From Miscanthus floridulus (taxonomy: Eukaryota > Streptophyta > Magnoliopsida > Poales > Poaceae): 64,000 nucleotides of DNA. Each line of letters starts with the position of its first letter. Within the stretch, counting starts at the first letter, position 1. Position numbers and translations under genes: made by a program. Under the pieces are notes generated by a model. The model did not search any database, was not told the DNA's origin, and saw only the letters and a list, made by a program, of their open reading frames with translations. Location of the stretch: positions 18,459,134-18,523,133 of the forward strand of contig NC_089593.1 of NCBI RefSeq assembly GCF_019320115.1, in the 5' to 3' direction. This document shows positions 35,086 to 45,802 of this stretch, piece after piece.

Positions 35086-35745
35086 TATTATATGATGTAC
35101 CAAAATAAAATAATCAAAGTGTTCTTATGAGAATACTATGGAAGGTACAGCATAATACAAAGAGAAGTTGGAAGATTAATAAAGCCCAATTATGGCAAAG
35201 AATGTCAATTACGAAAAGAATATCGTGAATTATTGTCCTGGTATGAAATATGGCAACTTGAAGAAGCGGACAACGAAGAAAATATTGAAGAGTCAAGATA
35301 GACTCAGTTCAATATCAATATATATACAAGAAATATACTCCCTATGTTGATAAGGTGTTATCAACAATTTGGCCGGGGGAACAGATAAATACATATTGCA
35401 ATACATATTACATGCTGTATTGCAATACATATTACATGCCATGATCTTTGATTTGATGTTTGCAACATCAATCATTCAGGCGTGGAAGACCATACCAAAG
35501 AATATCCAGAAGGATAAGACCGTGCGCGACAAAGGACAGCGCAAAAGGAATCTACTGTAGCTAGGACAATCATTCTCCGTCCAGCTGTCTAGGCAACAGT
35601 AAAGGATGATAATTGAAGACACGAGATGCTTCCTTAAGCACGAAGGCTCCTCAGACGATGACTTCGCCTCGAAGGAACTTCAAACGATAAGCATGAAGGA
35701 CACTCTCTTCATGCTATAAAGCGAGAAGCCAGGCGCATTCATTCA
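35086..35745 (+). promoter_or_regulatory. Viral intergenic region and pregenomic promoter, copy 1
   Basis: AT-rich intergenic DNA, then GAAGGACACTCTCTTCATGC and a TATA box TATAAA at 35715-35720. Upstream lies CTCAGACGATGACTTCGCC, conserved in the other copies at about 58270 and 63050. A word ATTGCAATACATATTACATG is tandemly duplicated here (35394-35441) but single at 58020 and 62807. Transcription probably starts near 35745, where the leader begins. Confidence 0.65.
35715..35720 (+). promoter_or_regulatory. TATA box, viral promoter copy 1
   Basis: GCTATAAAGCGAGA, identical in position and flanks to 58336-58341 and 63107-63112. Confidence 0.7.
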
Positions 35746-36047
35746 TCATCGGCATTCAGCATCAGAGCGAACCACCAGACACCGAAGACACCACACTCTC
35801 CACTCCACTCCACCAACTCTCCACTCACACATACACCATGAAGACATGATCTCAGAAGCATTCTGAGGATCATCCACGAATAATAGTAATCACCCACTAG
35901 CATTGTATCACTCCACCTTTGTAAATTACAGAATAAGGGAGGTCCTCGTGTTCCTCCTATGCTTATAAGGTAATCCCTCAGGTTTGTGCTAAGTGTTTGG
36001 GGTTTCCCGAAAGGGAAAGCCGTATGTAAGCTTGCTCTGTGGAAATG

Positions 36048-36053
36048 AATAAA
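36048..36053 (+). terminator. AATAAA polyadenylation signal in viral leader
   Basis: ATGAATAAAGC lies about 300 nt downstream of the presumed start, where a terminally redundant pregenomic RNA would be processed. Other copies read AATTAA or AATGAA at this position (58682, 63453), so only this one keeps the canonical signal. Confidence 0.55.
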
Positions 36054-36155
36054 GCTTTCCTGTTTTAATCCCTGCCTTCCTTCAAGCTTGTTCATATAGG
36101 GCGATGTCTCTATGCTAGGGACCCTAGAGGAGAAGCATCTGCGTTTGTTGTTCTC

Positions 36156-36356
36156 GTGTTAGCCCTAGTAGCGGCGTTTGTAGAGAACCCTGTGTGCGTA
36201 GAGAAGTGTTCCCTTCGGGTGGAACTGCCTGGGGAGATGATAGAGCCTGAGTCCTGTGTGTGCGTGGCTGGGGATAGCAAGGGAGAAGACCAGGTTAGCC
36301 TGGTTCTGAAGCTAGCTAGTGATGCATACAGTGAGTACCGAGTAGGACTGTCATAA
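36156..36356 (+). pseudogene. Leader small ORF, copy 1
   Basis: A GC-rich open frame (LALVAAFVE then NPVCVEKCSLRVELPGE) that matches the complete 88-codon ORF at 56960-57226. Here its natural start is lost (ATG reads ATA near 36098), and a TAA replaces the codon before the last residues. Unidentified. Confidence 0.4.
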
Positions 36357-36739
36357 GCATAGTCGCACGACTGGCTAAAACATTAGTCTCGCCAGCCTGC
36401 AAAAGATCCTGAGAAATACTAATCAGCATATTCACTAATCGCACGCATACTCACTAATCGCACGCATCCTGCATCCATAAAGAAATACAAAGTGCTCCAA
36501 ATAGTTACGCGCATAGTGCTCGAATAGTGAAGAAGTCGAGTGCCTGAGCCACTCCTGGGTGAGTGCTCGTGCACTGTTCATATTCCGAATTTGAATAGTA
36601 GCGAGTATTTTGAATAGTGCCACGAATTTGAATAGTGAACATCGAATTTGAATAGTGCTGTGAATAGTAACTTGAGATTTTAAAGTTTGAATTTTGAATC
36701 CGTTCGAGTTCTAGCGAATCTAGTACCCCCTCTACGCAG

Positions 36740-36752
36740 TGGTATCAGAGCC
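36740..36752 (+). other. Primer-binding site, B-type copy
   Basis: TGGTATCAGAGCC, complementary to initiator tRNA-Met, as in caulimovirids. The flanks are shared with the A-type site at 59392, and homology between A and B types ends about 30 nt further on. Confidence 0.85.
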
Positions 36753-36956
36753 TGGTTAATAAAATTTGTATTTAAGGAATAATCTGTTGAAGATTGAAAA
36801 GTTACATTATTTAAATTTAGAAGTTAATATAGGAAAGACAGTCAATACTAAAGAGAATATAAACATAAGGTGTAGACTAAATAGCTCTGAAGAACATACT
36901 TGGCATACCTCTCACGGACAGATAAATTTAATAGTTGATTTAATTCATAACTTTTA

Positions 36957-37261
36957 CATGTCTTGGGAAAAGAGGCAAGACGATCTTGAACTAAAATTTG
37001 ACAGACTTCAAAAAGAATATATAAGCACCTTGAAGAGCAATATTTAGCTACCAATAATAAATTAGAATTAGTGTTACAAAGTTTAGAAGAAAGTAAAGTT
37101 TCTCTAGGAAGAATTAGCCAGAATAGTGATTATATTAAAAAAGATATAACGTACCTATATAAGAAGACTGATAATATTAATATTGTTGAGCATAACAAAG
37201 AAATTATGTTATCATCAGCAGGAATAGTTGAGTCCACTAGATCTTTAAATTCAGAAAGATA
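36957..37261 (+). pseudogene. ORF B1, copy 2 (frameshifted)
   Basis: First ATG at 36957 (MSWEKRQDDLELKF). The open frame may begin earlier without an ATG. Compared with 34639-34980, a small insertion near 37018 shifts the frame, and a TGG codon has become TAA at 37260. The coiled-coil and YIKKDITYLYKKTD parts are otherwise well conserved. Confidence 0.6.
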
Positions 37262-38017
37262 AAAGTATCTGCGAGCCTCTCTAGAAAAGACAAGTCACTC
37301 CAGTTAGTAAATAGAGACATAAGACCTCCAGGTCTTAAAGATAAACTAAAGGAAGGATGTGATGATATTGAAATCTTAGAAGAAATGATAGATGTAGAAA
37401 GAGATCTTGAGAGATATCAGAAAGATACTTTAAGAAAAATAAGGCCTCAACAAATATATCAAATGGGTTGGTTTGAAAATAAAAATGGATTATATAGAAT
37501 ATCTAGAGAAGTAGAATTAAGTGTATTAACAGAACCAGTTCTGTTAAGAATTGTTAGCAAACAATTTGAGAATGCTTTAAAATATTCAGGGTATAAATAT
37601 ATACATCAGGGAATGCATATCATTGGAATTAAAGGAATGACAAGGAAAAAATTAGGAACCAAGGTTCTAATAACTTTATTAGATAAAAGATGGGACTCAA
37701 TAAATAAAGCAGCATTAGGATTTTTAGAAGGAGATATGAATGAAAATATGTTAATAACATATATAGCTCCAGATTTAATAATGCTAGTTAAAGAATTTAC
37801 AGATAAGATGGCATTTGGATTTCAGACTAAAGGATATGAAGACTTTAAAATAACGAATCTATTAGTAAGCATAGAATTTATAGGAAGGTTAACCAACAGA
37901 AGTGGAACCAGATATAAGGTAAATGTGAACAATGTTGTAGAAAGTATGCAATCTAAAGGAATAAAATTTATGAGTCCTCTGAAAATAAGTTCTGAAGAAA
38001 GAGCAGGAGAAAAATAG
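37259..38017 (+). pseudogene. Movement protein, B-type copy 2 (start lost)
   Basis: Colinear with the copy at 33912-34687. The start ATG has become ATA at 37259-37261 (a G-to-A change), while the rest of the frame is open to a TAG at 38015-38017, which is TGG in the other copy. Beyond that stop the same frame continues into domain X, so movement protein and X were one polyprotein. Hallmarks: YIHQGMHIIGIKG, TRKKLGTKV and QTKGYEDFK. Confidence 0.82.
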
Positions 38018-38860
38018 AATATAAGCTCGTTAATAGAGCCAAAAATTTTAAAACAACCTAAAGACTACAAAAGCTATGAAGATAAAAGAGGGATGACTAG
38101 TATTAGGTTTGTAGATTATAAAGAACAAAGTTTAGATGATTTAGAAGCATCCAGTTCAGAGGAAAAATTAGAAGAAAATAGAAGGCATAGCATATGTGAA
38201 TTTATGGAAAAGTTAGATATAGATAATGAAATAAAATATTATGAGCAAAAGTTAAGCAAAATTTATGATGAATACAAAACCTCTATGATATGTCAATGGG
38301 CTGCTATAAGAGAAAATGAACTCTACTTTAGACGAGAAATATGTAGGCTTAATAATATCAAAAAAGATAGAGAGTTAAATGCTAAGAAATTTAGCATTCC
38401 AATAAAGAAAAATGAATTTGTGTCAAAACAAATAGGTGACAGGGTAAGAGAAGCCCAAAAGGAATTAGAACATAGCAAGGATAAGATAAAAGACATAGAG
38501 GATAATGATATAAGTGAAGAGGAGCAGTGGGAAATTAATAATAAACTCTTACTAGAAAGCTATAAAGAAGAGGATGAAGATACAATTGAGATATGCAGTA
38601 ACAACTCAATAAATCTCATTAACCCCTTAGAAAATAAAGAGTTGCATAAAAATGCTATAGAAGCAATTGAAATAGATCCAAGTTCATCAAAAAGAAGACG
38701 AGGTCCTGAAATAAAGATAGAAGGAGAAAGTGACAGACTAACTAGAAAACCAGGAACTTGGCCACCAGAAAAAGAAGAACCTGCATATAGATATATACCT
38801 GGACAATATAAGCATATGGGTTCAAAAAGAAGAGAATTTGAAAAGAAGGTACAATTCTAG
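38018..38860 (+). pseudogene. Domain X of B-type polyprotein
   Basis: In frame with the movement protein. The core has SMICQWAAIRENELYFRRE, ICRLNNIKKDREL and EEEQWEINNKLLLESY, clearly homologous to the N-terminus of the A-type polyprotein (56457 downward and 59562 upward). It is acidic and coiled-coil-like, with a basic SSSKRRRGPEIK tail. A TAG at 38858 ends the open frame, but the sequence continues in frame. Function is unknown; the position is that of a virion-associated or CP-N-terminal region. Confidence 0.55.
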
Positions 38861-39735
38861 AATTATAGAAGTGATGGTGCTATATTAAATTTAGCAGCAC
38901 ATGATCCTATAGATTGGTCAAATATAATTAGCATATGGAAAGGATTGATAGTCCAAAAGTATATACAAAATCAGCATAATATTGGAAATAGAGTAGAAGA
39001 TATGATAACATATTTAGAAACATTTTAGGAGAATCAGTCAAAGTTTTATGGAAACAATGGGTAGAAGCTTTCCCTAACCATTATGCCTAATTAAAAATGG
39101 CTGGTAGTAACTCATATAATTTTGCAAATATTATATCAAGCATTGTAATAGGTGAAGATCATGAATTAGGATTTACTGTTTTACAGAATGAAAGATTAAA
39201 AGAAAAAGAAAAATTGTCATTAACAAATTGGAAAGGAATAAAAGAATTTTCTCAACACTATCTGTATAATGCTACGACTGCTAAGCAAGGCTATAATCAA
39301 GGTATAGTTGAAAGATATTTTAATAAATTATCGGATCCTTTAGGTTCTATGATATTTGAAGAATATAAAAAGGAAACTATTAGTAAAGAATATAATATCT
39401 CTCAGGCTATAACATTCGTTTTCAAACAGTTAAGAAAAATATGCACTAACATACAAGCCCATAGATCAATGAAACAATCATATTATAATTTTTGCAATAA
39501 AATAGTCCAAATACCCTTGACCTATTGAGAAGAGAGATCTAGAAGCAAGAAATATCCTAAGAATTATAAGAAAGGAAATGTAAGGACTAAGAGACGTTAT
39601 TTTCTTAGAAGATCAGACAATAGGGCTTCATTCCTCCATAAAAGGAATGTAAGAAGATATAATCCTAGAAAAATTATGATAGTACATGTAGATGCTTTAT
39701 TTGCAACTCGCCAGATCACTTAAGTAAAACATGTC
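38861..39735 (+). pseudogene. Coat-protein-like region with CCHC knuckle (frameshifted)
   Basis: In three frames separated by frameshifts near 39030 and between 39530 and 39690: a WKGLIVQKYIQ helix and VEDMITYLETF; then a 143-codon frame (39097-39528) with YNATTAKQGYNQGIVERYF and FKQLRKICTNIQAH; then a basic stretch and CFICNSPDHLSKTC, a C-x2-C-x4-H-x4-C zinc knuckle. This order (helical body, basic arm, knuckle) is that of caulimovirid coat proteins. An in-frame TAA precedes 39097 (CAA-to-TAA type). Confidence 0.65.
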
Positions 39736-40732
39736 CTAACAAAGACAAGAAAAGGTATTCCAATAAGCAAGAAGAACAAAAAAAGGTTCAAATAATAGAT
39801 AGTGTAAATGAAAATATTTTAGTCTATGATGATGATATAATGGATGATGAATCGATATACTCAATTATAGAGACAGATGAAATAGAATATGATGAAGAAA
39901 AAGAATCAAGTGATGAAGAGTTAGACTTAATTGATGAGTTAGCAGGATTAAAGATAGAAATGATGGATCAAATAAACTGCAAACACAAGTGGGATCATAA
40001 AAAAGGTGATCCTAATATAAAATGTGTATTTTGCATATATTATGAAGATCCAGCAAAAAGAGCAACATGTAGGCTATGTTTAAGACAAGCATGTATGTCA
40101 TGTCTAAAACAGCAAAGTGACATGAAGAATAACTCAGAAGCTGAAATACTATATGAGGAAAATAAAGTGCAATCAGAAAAAGAAGTAATTCTAGAGGAAA
40201 AAGGAAACAAATATTTAAACAATATTCCACAAGAGTTTCTCATTCCTAGATTAAGTTTTAAGACTGAACAAACTTTGTCATACTTTACTCGTGATATTAT
40301 AGATATAATTTGGAAGAAATATGCTAAAAGACATTACAAAACCTTTCATGATATACAAAAATACTTTATGAAATTATACCAAGGTAAAGAAAGGCATCTA
40401 GGAATAATTGCAAATGCAAATACTTTTCCTTTACTTCATCTCGATGATAAATTAATTGTTAAGCCTCATCAAAGATTCATAATATTAATGGCAGATATAA
40501 ATTTAAAATATTTCAGAAGCATACAAAGAAATATTGGAGATGATATATCTCTACAAACTATTTTTTATCATGGATTAGTCCATGATATATATGGTACACT
40601 TGAAGAAATTTTCCAATCAGACCTTGAAATAGCTATCAAAGAAGCTTGTAAGAAATTAGCATGTATTCAAGGAAAATACAAAATTAAGTTTTGTTCTAAT
40701 CCCCCAAAATTTACACAACCAATAAGACCGAC
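39736..40732 (+). pseudogene. ORF Y, Cys/His-cluster protein, B-type copy 1
   Basis: In frame with the CCHC knuckle: an acidic segment (MDDESIYSIIETDE, ESSDEELDLIDEL), then a cluster CKHKW...CVFC...CRLCLRQACMSC (C-x2-H, C-x2-C, C-x2-C-x4-C-x2-C pattern), then FTRDIIDIIWKKYAK, YQGKERHLGI and a conserved C-terminal domain. The same cluster type occurs in the A polyprotein. It does not match a protein I can name. The sequence breaks at 40732 and jumps into leader DNA, losing the last ~55 codons. Confidence 0.6.
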
Positions 40733-40885
40733 TGTCACAAGCATAGTCGCACGACCGGCTGAAACATTGGTCTTGCCAGCCTGCAAAAGATCCTAATAAA
40801 TACTAATCCGCATATTCACTAATAGCACGCATATTCACTAATCGCACGCATCCTGCATCCATAAAGAAATACAAAGTGCTCTAAA
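40733..40885 (+). other. Viral leader fragment
   Basis: Matches 58978-59150 (ACTGTCACAAGCATAGTCGC onward) in plus orientation. It joins ORF Y on the left and A-type minus-strand DNA on the right. Both joins are inside short AT-rich words. Confidence 0.7.
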
Positions 40886-41106
40886 TAATAGTTTACTCCC
40901 AGAATAGTTCTTGCATATGAAAGAGCTTGATCAATGTCTAAATATTTTTTCCAAGACACTCCTCTATCTTTTTCTTTTTCTATCTGCTGAGCAATAACTT
41001 CTTCAAATGATATATACATTCCTGGTGTTTTTCCCCTATATATAACATATATAGCTTTTTTCTCCATATTGCTAGATGGTTCTTTTGGTTGTATTTTGCC
41101 ATTAAT
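40886..41106 (-). pseudogene. A-type ORF A2, part with viroplasmin-like domain
   Basis: The minus-strand frame reads KKAIYVIYRGKTPGMYISFE, then SWKKYLDIDQALSYART, matching the viroplasmin/RNase H N-terminal fold (PF01693 type) found in caulimovirus inclusion-body/transactivator proteins. It is the continuation of 53509-53279: a gypsy element inserted between them with TTAAT duplication, and the frame is preserved across the insertion. The viral sequence is cut at 40886 by a rearrangement, so the 3' end of A2 is unknown. Confidence 0.6.
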
Positions 41107-44075
41107 TGTAACACCCAAAATTTTTCATTCTTTTAAAATAAGTAAATTTGATTTAATTATGTTAATAAGTGTGCAATCAATTATAGGAAATTAAGAATTT
41201 TTGGGAAATTAAAATCAATTATAAGATTTGAAACTTTTGATGCATACATGCTGCTGCAATATTTATTCATGTGATGATTGTTCTTGAATTAAAATTCAAA
41301 TAAATTCAAAAATTATTTGAAAATGCTTTTGGGAAAATTTGTTTGGAAAATAAAAAGGAAAAGAATTCTTTTTCTTTTCTCCCCCTCCTTCCTTGTTTTC
41401 GGCCCGCTCGGCCCAGCATCCGCAGCCTAGCCCAGCAGCCTCGCGCGTCAGCCGCGTCGGACCAAAAGGCTCCGCCGGCCCAGCTCCCGTCTCCCCTTTC
41501 CGCGCTCGGCCCAGCAGCCGCGCCAGGCAACCGCCCACGCCCCCCGCGCCCAGCCGCTGACCGCCCGGGCCCGCTTGTCGGTGCCGTCTTCACCCCCGCG
41601 CGACTCGGCAACCGCCCGCGCGTGTGCCTGGGCAACCGCCGCCGCGCCCGGCCTTCTCGCGTCGTGGGAGCGCCCTTCCTCACGCCTGGCTTCTTTAAAT
41701 CGAAGCCCGCACCCGAGCCACCCCCCCTGCTACCCCTCTCCACTCCGTTTTTCGCCCACGCCTCTGAGTTTGTAGTTGCCGCATGGAGGAGCTTCGCCGA
41801 CGCCGTCCGCCGTCTTCTCCCTCGCACGGACCGTCGCCGCCGTGCATCGCTGTCCCCTTTCTTCCCCGCGGTGAGCACCCCCGGCCTCCATCTACCTCCC
41901 CGAGCATCTTATTTCTCGTTTTTTTTGCTTCTCGAGCCTTGGCCGCGAGCTCCGCGGGCCATGGTCGCCGGCCATGGCGGCCACCGCGCTAGCCGCCGTT
42001 CCCGGCCATCGAAACGGCATGGCCGCTACCCCCCTTCTTCCCCCGCGCTCACCGGTGCCCTTGGGGTCCATTTGGTGAACCGTAGACCCCTAACCGCGTG
42101 CTCTGGCGAGTCCACTGCCGCCGGCCATGGAGCTTGCCGCCGGTGACACTGTTCCAGCCAGCCGTCCCCCCCCCCAGGACGATCCTAGCCGCCCATCGCG
42201 AGATCAACGGCCAGGATTAGAAGTTACCCCTTTGCGGGTAATTTTGCTAAAGAGTCCCTGGACTTTTCTAAGTCCTAGCTCGCAGTCCATTGCGTATTTC
42301 CCGAATGCGCAATCCCGTTTGGAAAGCGTAAACTCCACGGCTTAAGTCAAAAATACGTTTTCAGTAATTACAGAAATGCCATTTGAACTGTTTCACTTAT
42401 AAAATTGTCGTTTTAGCTCCGAATTGATCCATTCAAATCGCGTTAGCTTCATAATTTCATAAGCTACAGGTTGGAGCTACTGTTAGTCAAGTTTGGAACT
42501 TTTTAATTTCATGATTAGATTTAATTAAATATATGGCTATAGGAAAACCCGTTTAAATCATAAATTTCGTATATTAGCTCCGTTTTTCGTGAACTTCGCG
42601 TTGACATGATCATAGCGAGACGTAGATTAGTTTTACAAACATTTTATCTTGATTTCAATGTTGTTGGTGTACTGTTCTAATGATAGGAATGTTTGCTTTG
42701 CATGAATGCTTTGGAATATTGTATGTTGCTGTGTTGGTCGTGTTCAGACGGTGAGGAAACCGTGGGAGACCAAGAACTCTTCGATGACCAGCAGGACCAG
42801 CACGAGTTTGTGAACCAAGGCAAGTATAACATGGGCCTTCCTTGATATCCTATTTCACTTTAATCAATTACTCATTTGTATGTGTCTAATTTTGATACCC
42901 GTAAGGACATCCTAGTGATTGTTTATCCTATTCCTTGTCTCCTATGGGTTAAATGCATATGGGTAGATTGCTACTGCTCTAACTAAACTTGACATACATG
43001 TTGATGAATGATACTATGGAACAAAGTGAGTAACATGATTTATAACAACTGTTCCATAGGGCGAAAGTGCAAATGACCTTTGTTCATGTTGCTCCTGGCC
43101 CTCCATAAGGACTTATCTGTCGGCAAAAGCTGGGACTGACAGTGCAACCGGGAGAGTCATATGGCTCTGACTTTAGCTCAGTAATAGGATCTTTCCTAAC
43201 TAGTTAGAGGTTACCTTTTGGCGCAAATGGGGCTTGCCACTTTGGGTATAGGGCTACCTCTGTTCCTATGAGTATAGCCGCGATGGATATGTGCCATAGG
43301 AAAGGGGGGTTCCTACATATGCCTGCCAAGGAAACCTAGCGGCCCTAACTTGTTAGGGAAACCTATGAAATGGCTTCATAGTGTACCCTACCCGCTCACC
43401 TTGGTAGTGACATGGGAGTAATTAACCTAGGCATATGGGGATCACGACTCGCGGTGAATGTGCACCACCTCTGCAGAGGGTAACAAACTGTTATAACAGC
43501 CGTGCTCATGGTTACGAGCGGCCCGAAAAACTCACGGAATAACTGGTTACTTGTTGATGATCATTTAAAGTTGTTCAACGATGATATATGGTACACTTGA
43601 CACTGATATATGTCCTTATGGGAATTAAATGGGAGCTTAAGCATAACTTGATAATACTTGAGAATAAAAGCTTGACCTATTAAAAATGCTAACTGCAGTA
43701 AACCAGAGTCTATCCTTTTTGAGCTTCATAACCCCATGTTAGCTTGCTAAGTACGGAATGTACTTACACTTGTTTATTTTCTTTACTTGGATAAAAATCA
43801 CGGATGCGTAACAGATGACAACGGGTATGAGGATTTCCAGAAGGATTATTAGGCTTGTGGTCAACCAGTTGACCTTTCCTGTGATGACGGCTACGAGAGT
43901 TTTATTATCTTTTTATTATTCTGCTGTGATGTATAAGACTAAGTTTTATTATAACTCTGATGTATGAGACACCGTGATGATACTTTATGTAATTTGTCAG
44001 CTTGTGTGTGTGATTGATTCCTGGGCACACACGAGTTTTGTGCATTCAATTTTATCCTTAAAATTGGGTGTGACA
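41107..44075 (+). repeat. 5' LTR of gypsy element (2969 bp)
   Basis: AT-rich start, a GC-rich block (41390-42240), then moderately AT-rich DNA to TGACA. ORFs in the GC-rich block overlap in several frames on both strands and are not called. Compared with the 3' LTR it has small indels (for example near 41999-42015) and scattered differences, mostly transitions. Confidence 0.95.
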
Positions 44076-44078
44076 AAT

Positions 44079-44091
44079 TGGTATCAGAGCC
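44079..44091 (+). other. Primer-binding site (tRNA-iMet), gypsy
   Basis: TGGTATCAGAGCC three bases after the LTR end. Confidence 0.9.
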
Positions 44092-44266
44092 GTGTTGACT
44101 GTAGGACGTAAGCCTAGTTAGAAAATGGTCGTTTTAGCATCTTTGCCCCTCTGGTTTCTTGCTTACTGACTTATTCTTGTATTTTATTAAAACATTTATG
44201 CTTTTCATACCTTAATCTATTATTTAAAATTGTTGATTCTAATTCTATCTCACTTTAAATCTATAG

Positions 44267-45115
44267 ATGTCTCATAATCCGAAGACTGCTCGACTCAGCA
44301 CCGCCGGCTATCGTGCCATGTTCACACCGCATGCCCCACTGGCGGAGAGGGAGATTGTGATCATCTCCGACGACGAGGAGATGGCTACACCGACGCCTAC
44401 ACCTACTCCTACACCAGTCGCCGTGCCAGTCTATCCTGTGGTAGCTACACCTGAGGAGTCGACGGCTACTTCCCCTACACCTACACCCTCCCCAGCTGCC
44501 CCCGTGGAGGATGAGGTGATTGGCTGGAAGTGCAAGTACTACTTCAAGCCAGCTCCAGAGACAGCCTACTACCACACTCTCCTCACCCACGTGCTGGACG
44601 ACTACTTCCCCGACTTGCACGCCTCCATCAGCTACCACTGCGTCGAGTACAAGCACCCACTGGAGGCTACCTTCTGGAAGGTAGAGCTGGTGGTCACCGC
44701 ATGGAACGATATCATTAATGGACATGAGGTGGAGACCGTCCACTGTGCCCCTACCAGGAGAGCCCATGCTTTGGATGGCATGGAGGATGCAGCACAGAAT
44801 GCCTACATCCACTACCATGGTCGTCGCTTTGAGGCCATGAGGGAGGATCGCTTCAGGTTCCTTCCTCAAAATGATCATGAGGGTGTTTGATAGGTTTTGG
44901 CTCCACCAGTGAATGACCCAACTCTGGAGGCAATGGTGCAGCATGTCCACGCTATGCAGGGAGTGGATGATGAAGTCAAAGGAGAACTACGTGCATCTCA
45001 GAGGGCGCAGAGACGTCTTCAGAAACAAGTGGATGAACTTCGAGCACAACTGGGACAGCCTTCCATCTACAAGAAGAAGCGCCGTTCCTTCACCATAATT
45101 GACACCGCTCCATAG
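44267..45115 (+). pseudogene. Extra ORF upstream of gag, unknown protein
   Basis: ATG at 44267 (MSHNPKTARLS). It has a (TP)n run near residues 41-50, IISDDEEM, then WKCKYYFKPAPETAYYHTLL and a compact domain with VVTAWNDIINGHEVE. Two consecutive stops (TGA TAG, 44888-44893) interrupt the frame, which then continues to 45115 as a coiled coil (RASQRAQRRLQKQVDELRAQL). It lies where some grass gypsy elements carry an additional ORF. No known function is recognised. Confidence 0.55.
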
Positions 45116-45802
45116 GTGTTAGGTGCCTTGATCTAGATTATCACGTCGTTAGTTCGTGTTCTTATTTAGTCTTGTTAGTCTTGTGAACTTGGTTGATTAG
45201 ATGTTTAATTTGTGAACTTGGTTGATTTGGTATTTTGCTTGATTTCTGGAAGTTTGTGGGCATGTCCACAACTTCCTTAGATTGGAACTTTTAGTTAGAA
45301 TGAAATCTTAATGCAGATGTTTCATTTTATCATATCTCTGCTGTGCTGATTTCTGGAGCAGCCTGTGTTCTTTATCTGGTATCTCGAAATCTGGGATGAT
45401 AAAAATTCTGAAATTTTTGTGGAGATAACTAGACCTCTGTATCTTTCAAGTGTCTTTGGAATCACGTCAATAGCTGTTCAGGTTGGAGAGATCTAGCTGT
45501 CACAAGTTGATGTTCCTGCGCTGTCTGGAACTCAGAACAGTTTCGGTTTAGCTCTACTTTTGACTATGTGTGAGTCCGAATCTGTAAAAGTGGTCTATAT
45601 GAAAGTTGTAGCTGATGTCCTAAGCTTTCTAACAAATCTTGGTGCACCTCTGTTGGATCTCTGAAACTCGAGTTATAACAGTTTTACTGAACTACTGACT
45701 TTGCACCTTGTCCAGAAAATTCTCAGCATTGTTTCTTATCTTTTGTAAGCTCTCTATAATTGAAAAAAAATCTCTAAATTTTGCGCATTTGTTGGAAAAC
45801 AG
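45116..45802 (+). other. Untranslated spacer before gag
   Basis: No conserved ORF. T-rich with no recognisable structure. Confidence 0.6.

Larger units (their letters stand above)
35746..36739 (+). other. Viral leader, copy 1 (B-type)
   Basis: About 1 kb between the promoter and the primer site, shared almost unchanged by A- and B-type units. It contains a polyadenylation signal (36048-36053), a GC-rich small ORF (36156-36356) and short AATTTGAATAGTG repeats near 36585-36660. A long leader with small ORFs and repeats is normal for caulimovirids, where it can fold into a hairpin. Confidence 0.7.

Noticed and set aside
35739..36095. Antisense ORF MNxLxGRQGLKQ in viral leaders (also 57770-58051, 58460-58729, 63230-63499)
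   Set aside because: Open in most copies, but antisense to the transcribed leader and part of the same GC-rich stretch; probably a by-product of composition.
41296..42345. Long Pro/Ala/Arg-rich ORFs in the gypsy LTRs (also 50493-51543)
   Set aside because: Present in both LTRs on both strands because the LTR has a GC-rich block; no conserved domain.
44079..44091. TGGTATCAGAGCC sites as possible tRNA gene ends (also 3246, 36740, 59392)
   Set aside because: No tRNA cloverleaf or A/B boxes are adjacent; positions fit retroelement primer-binding sites.
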